Assembly (NCBI RefSeq): GCF_000733295.1
Contig: NZ_JPMI01000291.1
Location: 1-64,000 of the forward strand
Source of the DNA: Archangium violaceum Cb vi76
GTDB taxonomy: Bacteria > Myxococcota > Myxococcia > Myxococcales > Myxococcaceae
Direction: 5' to 3'
Length of the DNA: 64,000 nucleotides
Positions 44,247 to 52,733 of the stretch are shown piece by piece. Numbering within the stretch: the first letter of the stretch is position 1; each line of letters opens with the position of its first letter. The translations under genes and the position numbers were made by a program. The notes under the pieces are model-generated. The model did not search any database. It was not told the DNA's origin and worked only from the letters and a program-made list of their open reading frames with translations.

Positions 44247-45101
44247 ATGGGAGTGGACATGGATCGAGCCAGAGACTTCGCGCGGCAGGGTTACCTCGTG
44301 CTTCCCGGTTTCGTGCCGGCGGCGGCCTGTGACGCCTTGAAGGCCCGGGCCGAGCAACTGGTGGCCGGCTTCCAACCGGAGACGGTCTCCATCTTCACCA
44401 CGAACGATCAGACGCGCACCTCGGACGAGTACTTCCTCTCCTCGGGGGACAGCATCCGCTTCTTCTTCGAGGAGAACGCCTTCCGGCCGGATGGCTCGCT
44501 GCGCCAGGACAAGACGCTGTCCATCAACAAGATTGGCCATGCGTTGCATGACCTGGATCCGCTCTTCGAGCGCTTCTCCCGCACGCCGGAGCTGGCGGGA
44601 CTGGCCTCGGAGCTGGGCCTGAAGCAGCCGTTGCTGCTCCAGTCCATGTACATCTTCAAGCAGCCCCACATTGGCGGTGAGGTCAACTGCCACCAGGACT
44701 CGACGTTCCTGTACACGGAGCCGTCCACCTGTCTGGGCTTCTGGTTCGCGCTGGAGGACGCCACGCTGGAGAACGGCTGCCTGTGGGCACTGCCGGGCGG
44801 GCACACGCTGGGCTTGAAGAAGCGCTTCGTGCGCGTCCCGGGGGGTGGCACGGCGTTCCAGGTGTTGGATCCCACGCCCCTGCCCGAGGAGGGGATGGTG
44901 CCGTTGGAGGTGGAGAAGGGCACCCTGGTGGTGCTCCACGGGCTGCTGCCCCACAAGAGCGGCGCCAATACCTCTTCCAAGAGCCGCCACGCCTATTCGG
45001 TCCACCTCATCGATGGCACGGCCCGCTACCCCGAGGACAACTGGCTGCACCGCGTACCCACGATGCCGCCCCGGGGCTTCGGTTCCCTCGCGAACGGCTG
45101 A
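44247..45101 (+). CDS. Phytanoyl-CoA dioxygenase (PhyH) family protein
   Basis: 284 residues. The non-haem iron facial triad is visible: His149 and Asp151 in NCHQD and a distal His (His236) in LLPHKSGANTS, with the following SRHAY supplying the 2-oxoglutarate-binding Arg. Closest in pattern to PHYHD1-type proteins (DSTFLYTEP, CLWALPGGH). It should hydroxylate a small molecule or acyl compound using oxygen and 2-oxoglutarate; the substrate is unknown. It starts 24 bases after selO and stops two bases before the next kinase gene. Confidence 0.9.
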   Translation: MGVDMDRARDFARQGYLVLPGFVPAAACDALKARAEQLVAGFQPETVSIFTTNDQTRTSDEYFLSSGDSIRFFFEENAFRPDGSLRQDKTLSINKIGHALHDLDPLFERFSRTPELAGLASELGLKQPLLLQSMYIFKQPHIGGEVNCHQDSTFLYTEPSTCLGFWFALEDATLENGCLWALPGGHTLGLKKRFVRVPGGGTAFQVLDPTPLPEEGMVPLEVEKGTLVVLHGLLPHKSGANTSSKSRHAYSVHLIDGTARYPEDNWLHRVPTMPPRGFGSLANG

Positions 45102-45103
45102 AC

Positions 45104-46969
45104 ATGTTTCACCTCCTGCGGAGAGGATTGATCGCCGGGGTGGATGTGTTCCTGACACCCCGGCAGCGCCAACTGCCGCCCGATGAGCTCAGACAGTACC
45201 GGGTGCTGGTGGGCACCGCGTTGAGCATGCTGCTGCTCAACCTCCTCTTTTCAATCAATCTCAGATCCTCCCCCATCGCCGGGCGCCGGGCGGTGGCCGC
45301 CGTGGCGCTCGTGGCGGTGGCCAGCTACGCCCTGGTGTTGCTCCTGGTGCGCATGGGGCGCTCATTCCGGAACCTGGCCCTGCTGACGTGCGGGATCCTG
45401 ACGAGCGCCGTCCTGTTGGTGACGATCTCCACGAGCGACCGGGGGGTCGTCTCGCATGCGACGGTCATGTTGGTGCCTCTGCTGGCGGTCTACCTGTTGG
45501 GGGGGCGCCTGGGCTTCATCTTCACCGCCATCGTCTGCCTGGGCGTGGGGCCCGTCCATCAGCTCTACCACTGGGGCTTCGGTTCGAAGCCGCCCCTCCT
45601 CGCCATCCTGACCTCCCTGGGAAGCAACAGCTCCTCGGTGCTGGCCCTGTTGATCGGCTGGGGCCTGTTCTGGCTGCACAGCTCCTCTCGGGAGCAGGCG
45701 CATGCGGCCTTGACGCGGGCCATGGAGACGCTGCGCGAGAGCGAGGGCAAGCTGATCAGCCTCATCGAGAGCACGGACGACTTCGTGATGTCCGTGGACA
45801 CGGAGGGCCGCCGGGTGGCCGCCAACCGGCCGGCGCTCCAGCTGATCTCCACGCTCACCGGCAGTGAGCTGCCCCCGGGAGCACCGCTCTTTCCGCCCGT
45901 GCCCCGGGAGCCCTGGTCGAAGCTACTGGTGCTCTTCAAGAAGGCGTTGACGGGGCAGCGGGACCGCACGGAGGTGGAGTTCCTGCTGGAGGGCCGGTCC
46001 CGGACGCTGGAGACCATCGCCAGCCCTCTGTTGAACAAGGAGGGGAGGGTGGTGGGCGTGACGTTCTTCGCGCGGGACATCTCCGCGCGCAGGGAGGCCG
46101 AGGTGCGGCTGGCCGAGCTGCACCGCGGCCTGCTGGATGTCTCGCGCCATGCGGGCATGGCGGAGGTGGCCACGGGGGTGCTGCACAACGTGGGCAACAC
46201 GCTCAACAGCGTGAACGTGTCGGTGGGCGTGGTGGGTGAGCGGCTGCGCACCTCTCGCGTGCCAGGGCTGGCCCGCGCCGCGGAGCTGATGAAGGAGCAC
46301 CTCCCGCGCTTGGGCTCCTTCCTCACCGAGGACGAGCGGGGGCGGCAGCTCCCTCCCTACATCATCGCCGTCTCCGAGCGGCTCGTGTTGGAGCGCGAGG
46401 CCCTGATGACGGAGGTGAAGTCGCTGAGCGAGAGCGTGGAGCACATGAAGTCCGTGGTGAGCATGCAGCAGGAGAACGCGCGCTTCATCGGCGTGGTGGA
46501 GCAGATCCAGGTGGCGCGGCTGCTGGATGACGCGCTGAGGTTGCACGCCCAGTCCCTCGACAAGGAGGGCATCCAGGTGCGGCGCGAGTACGCCGAGGTG
46601 CCTCCGGTGCTGGTGGATCGGCACAAGCTGTTGCAGATCCTCTTCAACCTGCTGAGCAACGCGCGGCATGCGCTCCAGGAGAGTGGCCGCCCGGACAAGC
46701 GGCTCACCGTGCGGATCTCCGTGAGTGCGGATGGGGAGGTGCTGCGCATCGAGGTGACGGACAACGGGGTGGGCATCTCTCCGGAGAACCTGCCGCGGTT
46801 GTTCAGCCAGGGCTTCACGACGAAGAAGAGCGGACACGGCTTCGGGCTGCACACCAGCGCCCTGGCGGCGGCGGAGCTGGGCGGCGCGCTCACCTGCACC
46901 AGCCCCGGTCCTGGCCAGGGCGCCACCTTCCTCGTCGAGCTCCCCGCGCTCCCGAATCAGGAAGGCTGA
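45104..46969 (+). CDS. Multi-pass membrane PAS histidine kinase with HNVGN-type H box
   Basis: 621 residues. Six or so membrane segments fill residues 30-190 (a 7TM/MASE-like sensor), followed by a PAS domain (about 225-340), an H region with His361 in GVLHNVGNTLNS, a long helical segment and an ATPase domain (LFNLLSNARHAL, DNGVGI, GFGLHTSALAA). The H box has Asn where the usual Glu or Asp follows His; this variant occurs in a subset of bacterial kinases. The ATG follows the dioxygenase stop by two bases, so the three genes from selO may be cotranscribed. Confidence 0.88.
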   Translation: MFHLLRRGLIAGVDVFLTPRQRQLPPDELRQYRVLVGTALSMLLLNLLFSINLRSSPIAGRRAVAAVALVAVASYALVLLLVRMGRSFRNLALLTCGILTSAVLLVTISTSDRGVVSHATVMLVPLLAVYLLGGRLGFIFTAIVCLGVGPVHQLYHWGFGSKPPLLAILTSLGSNSSSVLALLIGWGLFWLHSSSREQAHAALTRAMETLRESEGKLISLIESTDDFVMSVDTEGRRVAANRPALQLISTLTGSELPPGAPLFPPVPREPWSKLLVLFKKALTGQRDRTEVEFLLEGRSRTLETIASPLLNKEGRVVGVTFFARDISARREAEVRLAELHRGLLDVSRHAGMAEVATGVLHNVGNTLNSVNVSVGVVGERLRTSRVPGLARAAELMKEHLPRLGSFLTEDERGRQLPPYIIAVSERLVLEREALMTEVKSLSESVEHMKSVVSMQQENARFIGVVEQIQVARLLDDALRLHAQSLDKEGIQVRREYAEVPPVLVDRHKLLQILFNLLSNARHALQESGRPDKRLTVRISVSADGEVLRIEVTDNGVGISPENLPRLFSQGFTTKKSGHGFGLHTSALAAAELGGALTCTSPGPGQGATFLVELPALPNQEG

Positions 46970-47081
46970 CGGCGGTCGAGCGCGGCGAGCTCCTCGCTAC
47001 AGACATCTCCGTGGCGGACCGGACACATGAAACACGTCCGTGAACTCTCCGTTCCGTATTCGTGGAATCGGGGTGACCCGT

Positions 47082-47097
47082 GGATTGGGCCCAATCC
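47082..47097. promoter_or_regulatory. 16-base perfect palindrome upstream of the HhH lipoprotein gene
   Basis: GGATTGGGCCCAATCC is a perfect palindrome 72 bases before the ATG at 47169, the only gene it can serve. It is a candidate operator for a dimeric regulator; no protein can be named from sequence. Confidence 0.4.
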
Positions 47098-47168
47098 GGG
47101 GGACACCTGTCAGCCGGGTGGTGTATGGAGGTACTTCCCCTCGCAGTCCCCCCCATGAGGAGCCCCCC

Positions 47169-48179
47169 ATGCGTCATCTTGGTACCGCCCTTCTCGCCGC
47201 GAGCCTGCTCACTGCTTGCGGTGGTGCTGAACTCGAGCAGTCCAACGAGCCCCTCGCGCAGCAGCAGGCGGCGCTCACCACCACGGACGTGGACGTGTCC
47301 CCGGAGTGCCAGGGCATCCTCCAGTTCGCGAACACGGCGTCCTATGCGACGCTGGATGCGTACCTGCCGAGCGATGTCGTCTCCAACCTCGTCGCCCGCC
47401 GCGCGATCTCTCCGTTCGTGTCCCTGGCGGACATCTCCTCCGTCCGGCTGGTCGGTCCGACCCGTCTCGATCAGCTCGCGGCCGGAGCCCGGGCCAAGGG
47501 GTACCTTCCCTCCAGCTGCATCGGCATCCTGGACGGTCTCGCGCTGTCCACGGATGACGCGGCCGCGATCGTCTCGCTGGTGAACAGCATCCACGACTCC
47601 GAGCTGCATGACGTGCTGCCGGATGCGTGGAACGGCGCCGTGAACCTGCTCAACCAGCGCCCGTTCACGTCGGTGCAGGCCATCGCCAATGTCGCGGGCA
47701 TCGGCGATGTGAGCCTGCGCAACATCCGGAACTCGGCCACGCTGAGCCGGCCCCTCGAGGCGCTCATCACCGCGGCGAACGCGGTGGGCGATCGTGGGCA
47801 CGGCGGTGCGTACATGGCCCGCCACTTCGACTGGTGGCAGGAGGTGACGGGCAACGGCAGCTACAACTACAGTGCCCCGGTGTGTTTCGGGCTCGAGCCG
47901 ACCAGCGTCCCGTCTGGCGCGACCGTCCGGCCGTACCTGGCTGACGCCGCCGAGGTGCGTGCCGAGTTCCTGTCCACGCTGAACTACGCCGACCCGTACC
48001 AGCAGCTCCCCCAGCGCGCCGCCGGTCTGGCGAACCTCGAGGAGCGGATCACCGGCCGCACGTTCAAGGGCTGCTACTACGGTTACGCGAACGATCCCTG
48101 GAGCGGGCACAGCGTCGCCATCTTCGTCGACACGCAGAACGGCTTCAGCCTGCTGACCGGCACCTACTGGGCCGAGTGA
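47169..48179 (+). CDS. Helix-hairpin-helix lipoprotein
   Basis: 336 residues with a lipobox (LLTAC, Cys17). Two ComEA/photosystem-U-like helix-hairpin-helix repeats lie at about 45-115 and 125-205: FANTASYATLDAYLPSDVV...GPTRLDQLAAGAR, and VNSIHDSELHDVL...GIGDVSLRNIRN. The last 120 residues form a separate Trp/Tyr-rich domain (ending TGTYWAE). HhH units bind DNA in competence proteins, but in this lipid-anchored setting the ligand is unknown. The upstream 200 bases contain a 16-base palindrome. Confidence 0.82.
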   Translation: MRHLGTALLAASLLTACGGAELEQSNEPLAQQQAALTTTDVDVSPECQGILQFANTASYATLDAYLPSDVVSNLVARRAISPFVSLADISSVRLVGPTRLDQLAAGARAKGYLPSSCIGILDGLALSTDDAAAIVSLVNSIHDSELHDVLPDAWNGAVNLLNQRPFTSVQAIANVAGIGDVSLRNIRNSATLSRPLEALITAANAVGDRGHGGAYMARHFDWWQEVTGNGSYNYSAPVCFGLEPTSVPSGATVRPYLADAAEVRAEFLSTLNYADPYQQLPQRAAGLANLEERITGRTFKGCYYGYANDPWSGHSVAIFVDTQNGFSLLTGTYWAE

Positions 48180-48189
48180 TCGCACCGCG

Positions 48190-48221
48190 CTCCGGGGCGA
48201 GGGGAGTTCCCTCCCCCGGAG
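48190..48221. terminator. Strong hairpin between convergent genes
   Basis: CTCCGGGG pairs perfectly with CCCCGGAG, and inside it GAGGG pairs with CCCTC around a five-base loop. It starts 11 bases after the HhH lipoprotein stop and lies between convergent genes, so a two-way terminator is likely, although there is no T-tract. Confidence 0.6.
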
Positions 48222-48238
48222 TGGCGGTTCTCCGCTGG

Positions 48239-48793
48239 TCAGTCGTCCTGGGCCAGGATCGGTCCCACGAGCACGCCCTCGGCTTTCTGAGGCTCCCCGA
48301 GGCGCAAGCTCTGCCCGCTTCCGCTGTAGGGGTACACCAGGAACAGCGACGAGGTGCGTGTCTCGACCTGGACTCCCAGGCCGGATTCGCTTCCGGACTC
48401 GAGCGTGGTGACGAGTGCGATGGCCCCGACGTCCGCCGAGCCAGCGCTTCGCTCGAGATGCCCGATGGTGGCCTCGAGCAGCTCGTCCCACGAGGCGCGA
48501 GGCAGTTGATCCCGGGGGAAGAAGGTCCTGGGGTTGTCGCCCGCGGAGTCCAGGGTCAGCCCGAACGGGAGCACGGCGCCGTGCTTCCGCAGCAGGAGGA
48601 GACCCGCTTCACGCGCCACATGCAGCGCCTTCCCCAACAACTCCTCGTCGTTCATCACCGCCATCTTTCTTTCGTGGTCCAGCCTGGGTGGAGCCGATGG
48701 AGCCTGCTGGTTCGCCGGCGCTCCGAAACGGAGGGCCAGCACCAGCAGACCCAGCCCGAGCAGGCCCAGGCCTGGAATGAGAAGCTTTCGCAT
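48239..48793 (-). CDS. Membrane-anchored protein of unknown function
   Basis: About 184 residues from ATG 48793 (MRKLLIPGLG), with one N-terminal membrane helix or uncleaved signal and a periplasmic domain of about 140 residues. No family recognised. It begins 17 bases after the stop of the hydrolase gene upstream, on the same strand, so the two form a likely operon. An in-frame ATG at 48805 is an alternative start. Confidence 0.72.
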   Translation of the reverse strand: MRKLLIPGLGLLGLGLLVLALRFGAPANQQAPSAPPRLDHERKMAVMNDEELLGKALHVAREAGLLLLRKHGAVLPFGLTLDSAGDNPRTFFPRDQLPRASWDELLEATIGHLERSAGSADVGAIALVTTLESGSESGLGVQVETRTSSLFLVYPYSGSGQSLRLGEPQKAEGVLVGPILAQDD

Positions 48794-48810
48794 CGGCCCC
48801 TCCATAGCAT

Positions 48811-50007
48811 CTACCGGTAGAAGTGGTCCGCGAGGAGGCGGGAGTTGAAGAGCATGGCGTCGTAGCTGGTGTAGACGCCGTGCCCGAAGCAGGTCGCCAG
48901 GCAGTTGGGGAGGGCGCCCGTGCCCCGGTCTCCGTAGTCGACGAGGTAGCTGAACCCGTCACGAGGCACGCGCGCTCCGTGGCGCACGTGGTTGAGCCAC
49001 GCCTTCACGTCATAGCCCTCGCCGAGGATGGCATCGAGCCGGGCGGCCAGCTCCCGCTCCTTCGTGCTGCCCGGAGGAATGTCCGAGCCGGCGATGCCCC
49101 ACTGGTGCACGTAGTCGCCGTTCTCCGTGTGGAGGACTCCGGCGACGGTGCTCCCGCGTGGCTCGGTGCCCCGGTGGTTGATGACGTGCAGGACGCGGCA
49201 CTGCCGGCCGGTGGCCCAGCCGTAGCGCGGCGGCATGCCGAAGGTGGCGATGTCGAGCCGCGCGCGGGCGACCGTGCGGGCCATGTCCTGGAGGGCCTCG
49301 GTGGGCTCGCCCGCGTCGCGCACGGCCTGCCAGAGCGCCTCGGCGGTCCGCGCCGGGTAGACGAGCTGCGTGAGCAGGGCGAGCACCTGGCCGCCGTGGC
49401 TGTGCCCCAGCAGCAGCGCCCGCTTGTTGCCGAGCTCCGAGGTGGCCAGCAGCCGCAGCAACTGCACGGCCGCGCGCAGGCGGGCGACATGGTTGTTGGC
49501 CGAGCTCCAGACGAAGCGCGTGGTGGGGATGTCGATGCCCAGCGACTTCTGGAAGAGCGAGACGTACTCGGGGGTGTAGTTGCCCAGGTCGCGCAGGACG
49601 CGATCGCTCGGGAGCTTGGAGAGGCGTTGCAGGGACGGCATGAGGCCCGGGCCCAGTGCCGAGAGGGGCCCCTCGAGCGCGGAGAGCAGCTGGGTGGGAT
49701 CATGGCCCACGAAGGTGCCGTGCACGAAGACGACGTGGCGCACCCCGGCGCGGCGCAACCGGAGGCCCGTCTGCGCCATGGCGTCGCGCCAGGCGGGGGA
49801 TTGGGCGTCGAGGACGGGCGTGTCGCGGACGATGGGCGGCATGGCCTCGAGCGCCCGCACCGCGAACGTCCCCGGTTGCGGCGTGGCGTCGTACCGCTGG
49901 GGCTCGCAGGGGGCGGGCTTCGGGCGGAGCCGCCACGCGATGAGGAGCCCGGCGAGAGCCGCGGCGAGGAGGAGGAGCGCGAGCGCGAGCCACATCGTGT
50001 GCTGCAT
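48811..50007 (-). CDS. Membrane-anchored alpha/beta-hydrolase
   Basis: 398 residues. One N-terminal membrane helix (LALALLLLAAALAGLLIAW) anchors a periplasmic domain with HVVFVHGTFVG (oxyanion region) and a nucleophile elbow GHSHGG (Ser203). The C-terminal part has His in HTENGDYVHQWG and LADHFYR at the end. It resembles uncharacterised lipase/esterase-like proteins; substrate unknown. ATG 50007 starts the membrane helix; open frame further upstream on this strand is antisense to the peptidoglycan hydrolase gene and is not coding. Confidence 0.85.
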   Translation of the reverse strand: MQHTMWLALALLLLAAALAGLLIAWRLRPKPAPCEPQRYDATPQPGTFAVRALEAMPPIVRDTPVLDAQSPAWRDAMAQTGLRLRRAGVRHVVFVHGTFVGHDPTQLLSALEGPLSALGPGLMPSLQRLSKLPSDRVLRDLGNYTPEYVSLFQKSLGIDIPTTRFVWSSANNHVARLRAAVQLLRLLATSELGNKRALLLGHSHGGQVLALLTQLVYPARTAEALWQAVRDAGEPTEALQDMARTVARARLDIATFGMPPRYGWATGRQCRVLHVINHRGTEPRGSTVAGVLHTENGDYVHQWGIAGSDIPPGSTKERELAARLDAILGEGYDVKAWLNHVRHGARVPRDGFSYLVDYGDRGTGALPNCLATCFGHGVYTSYDAMLFNSRLLADHFYR

Positions 50008-50106
50008 GGCGCGGTAGCTTATCCCAAGAATCTGGGAATTTCGGCGCAACTCCGCGACGGACGTCCCGACAATCCCGGGTCCGTTGTTCGAGCACCTTGG
50101 AGACGT

Positions 50107-52590
50107 ATGAGCGACAGGTTCACCTCGAGAAGCCTGGTGCAGTGTTTCTTTCCGACCGCGGTGAAGTGGGTATGGGTCCTGGCGGTCCTCGCGGGCTGTG
50201 GGGGGATGGAGCTGGAGGGGCAGCAGGGCGGGAGTCCCGACACCGCCACCGCGGAAGAGACGCTCGCCGCTCCGTCCAATGTGCAGTCGTTCTACGCGGA
50301 GAGCCGGTGGACCAGCCGTTTCGGAGTCACGGGCCCCTATTACGGCCCCGCTGGCCATCGCGGCCTCGATATCGCCGCGAGTGCCGGTACGGGGATTCCC
50401 GCGCTGCGCTCGGGCTACGTCCGCCGCGTCCAGTACTCCTCCGTGGTGGGCCACACCATCGCCGTGGAATCCGCGCCGGGCGACTACTCCGGGTACGCCC
50501 ACGTCATCCGGACACGCGTCTCCGTGGGTGCCTACGTCCAGCAGGGGGAGATCATCGCCTATGTGGCCGGCTACGGGGATGATCACGGGTCGGCGTGGAG
50601 CGGGCCGCACCTCCACATGACCCGAGGCTCCACGGATCGCTGTGCGTTTGGCGAGTACGTCAGCGATCCCGCGCCCCTGATCCGGAACATCCTCGGCACC
50701 GGAAGTGGCGGAGGGACCGGCACCGGTGGTGGTTCCGGGGGAATCCAGATCAGCATCGAGGACGGAAAGACGCTCCAGCGCGTGGCCCAGCGAGGTGGCT
50801 ACACGGGCGTGGTGGACGGCGTGCCGGGAGTCAACACGTGGAAGGGCGTCCAGACCGTCATCACGAATCATGGCTACTACTCCGGCCCCATCGACGGCAT
50901 CCCGGGTGAGAACACGTGGAAGGGAGTCCAGCGGCTCGCGCAGCTGGGCGGGTACACGGGCCCCGTGGATGGCTACCCGGGTCAGTACACCTACCTGGGC
51001 CTCACCCACTGGCTGGCCCAGAGCCCCGGGACCCCCGCGCCGACGGGGATGAGCGGCGTCTATGGAATCGATGTCGGCACGACCCAGCGTGATCTGGACT
51101 TCAACGCCATTCGCAGCGCTGGTTATCAGTTCGCGATCGTCAAGGCGGGTGGCTCCAATGTCTCTCCCACGTACGTCGCGCCGTACTATGCCCAGCAGGT
51201 CGCCCGGGCTCGCGCGGCCGGGTTGATCGTCGGGCACTACTGGGTGGCGGGCTCCACCAACCCCGCGGCGGACGCCCAGTACTTCATGGACCACCTGTAT
51301 GACCATCGGCCGGGAGATCTCCTGGTGCTCGACAACGAGGCCATCGACGATGGCATCTTCTGGAACGACTCGATGACCGCGACCTTCATGCAGGCGGTCA
51401 AGAACCGTCTGGGGAAGGCTCCGTTCCTGTACACCTACTCGAGCCTGCTCACGTCCAACACCTGGACCCAGACGAAGGCAGTGGGCTCGAAGCTGTGGAT
51501 CGCCCACTACACGGGCACGCCGGGCAATCCCAACATCGGGTCTGCCTTCCCGGCGTGGGAGATTCATCAGTACACCTCGTCCGGCAACCAGAATGGCATT
51601 CCCCTGGATTTGAACGTGGCGAAGCTGTCCGCGTTCACCGGACTGTCCCAGCCACCAGATGGCGCGACGTCTCCTCCGCCGACGGCCATCCCCGGAGGCG
51701 GCTCGGGCGGCGGTGGTGCGCCCACCATCACCACCGAACAGGGAATCATCCTGCAGAAGCTGGCCCAGCGCGGTGGCTACACGGGCCCCGTGGATGGTGT
51801 TCCGGGAACCCATACCTGGATGGGCGTGCAGAAGATCCTTCGCCAGTTGGGATACTACGACGGGCCGGTCGACGGCGTTCCGGGCATCAATACCTACAAG
51901 GGATTGCAACTGCTTGCCCAGGACGGTGGCTACACGGGGCCCATCGATGGCATCCCCGGGCCCAATACGTACAACGGCATCCAGGCGTACCTGAACGGGT
52001 CGGGCGGCGGTGTGCCTCCCGTCACCAACGCGCAGGGCGTGACGTTGCAGCGGTTGGCCAAGGCAGGCGGGTACACGGGCGCCGTGGACGGCGTTCCCGG
52101 CACGAACACGTGGAAGGGAATGCAGCAGGTCCTCGCTGGCTACGGCTACTCGGGACCCGTGGATGGCGTCATGGGGACCCACTCGTACGCGGCGCTCCAG
52201 CGTTTCGCGGCGAAGGGCGGCTACACGGGCCCCATCGACGGCGTCATGGGAACCAACTCCTGGAAGGGCGTGCAGACCATGCTGCGAGGCTTTGGCTACA
52301 CGGGTCCCATCGATGGCGTCATGGGAACCCACTCGTACGCGGCGCTCCAGCGGGTCGCGCGCCTGGGCGGGTACATGGGCCCCATCGACGGTGCGCTGGG
52401 GGTGAACTCGTGGAAGGGCCTCCAGACCTTCTTGAGTGGCGCCGGGTACACGGGGCCCATCGATGGCGTACCGGGAACCAACACCTACAAGACGCTTCAG
52501 TCCCTGGCGAGCCGGGGCGGCTACGTGGGTCCGATTGATGGCATCCCCGGGACCAATACGTACGCGGGCCTGGCGAACCTCCTGGACTGA
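50107..52590 (+). CDS. Multidomain peptidoglycan hydrolase: M23 endopeptidase + GH25 lysozyme + 13 wall-binding repeats
   Basis: 827 residues with a lipobox-like signal end (LAVLAGC, Cys31). Residues about 50-190 are a LytM/M23 metallopeptidase (HRGLD and PHLHM supply zinc ligands). After a Gly linker come three 25-residue repeats of the type GGYTGPVDGVPGTNTW, then a GH25 muramidase domain (about 318-515; YGIDVGTTQ, with the catalytic D-x-E in LVLDNEA), then ten more repeats. The repeats resemble the peptidoglycan-binding units of phage endolysins. The enzyme should cut both stem peptides and the glycan backbone of bacterial walls, which suits prey lysis. It is divergent from the membrane hydrolase gene. 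Confidence 0.92.
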   Translation: MSDRFTSRSLVQCFFPTAVKWVWVLAVLAGCGGMELEGQQGGSPDTATAEETLAAPSNVQSFYAESRWTSRFGVTGPYYGPAGHRGLDIAASAGTGIPALRSGYVRRVQYSSVVGHTIAVESAPGDYSGYAHVIRTRVSVGAYVQQGEIIAYVAGYGDDHGSAWSGPHLHMTRGSTDRCAFGEYVSDPAPLIRNILGTGSGGGTGTGGGSGGIQISIEDGKTLQRVAQRGGYTGVVDGVPGVNTWKGVQTVITNHGYYSGPIDGIPGENTWKGVQRLAQLGGYTGPVDGYPGQYTYLGLTHWLAQSPGTPAPTGMSGVYGIDVGTTQRDLDFNAIRSAGYQFAIVKAGGSNVSPTYVAPYYAQQVARARAAGLIVGHYWVAGSTNPAADAQYFMDHLYDHRPGDLLVLDNEAIDDGIFWNDSMTATFMQAVKNRLGKAPFLYTYSSLLTSNTWTQTKAVGSKLWIAHYTGTPGNPNIGSAFPAWEIHQYTSSGNQNGIPLDLNVAKLSAFTGLSQPPDGATSPPPTAIPGGGSGGGGAPTITTEQGIILQKLAQRGGYTGPVDGVPGTHTWMGVQKILRQLGYYDGPVDGVPGINTYKGLQLLAQDGGYTGPIDGIPGPNTYNGIQAYLNGSGGGVPPVTNAQGVTLQRLAKAGGYTGAVDGVPGTNTWKGMQQVLAGYGYSGPVDGVMGTHSYAALQRFAAKGGYTGPIDGVMGTNSWKGVQTMLRGFGYTGPIDGVMGTHSYAALQRVARLGGYMGPIDGALGVNSWKGLQTFLSGAGYTGPIDGVPGTNTYKTLQSLASRGGYVGPIDGIPGTNTYAGLANLLD
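52161..52352 (+). repeat. Recent duplication inside the wall-binding repeat array
   Basis: Bases 52161-52202 and 52311-52352 are identical at 40 of 42 positions, exactly 150 bases (two 25-residue repeats) apart. Codon-level identity this high, against the diverged neighbours, points to a recent duplication of a two-repeat unit. It encodes the VMGTHSYAALQR variant of the repeat. Confidence 0.8.
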
Positions 52591-52733
52591 TCTGGAGCCC
52601 CTCTCCAAACGGACAAGGCTTCTGTTCATTGAATGGCGCCGTGCTGCTCTTCTGGCGCGGGTGCCAGGACTCCTCGCGTGACTACAGCTTCCCTGCTGGA
52701 CGGGGCATTCCATGCCCCGGCGGAGGGATGACC

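Noticed and set aside
50760-52590. CRISPR or satellite array suggested by regular 75-base periodicity
   Set aside because: The periodicity is the 25-residue wall-binding repeat of a coding gene, diverged at synonymous sites.
50008-52713. A very long open frame on the minus strand continuing upstream of the membrane hydrolase gene
   Set aside because: It is antisense to the M23+GH25 hydrolase gene; the open frame comes from the repetitive GC-rich codons. The hydrolase's own start and membrane helix are at 50007.
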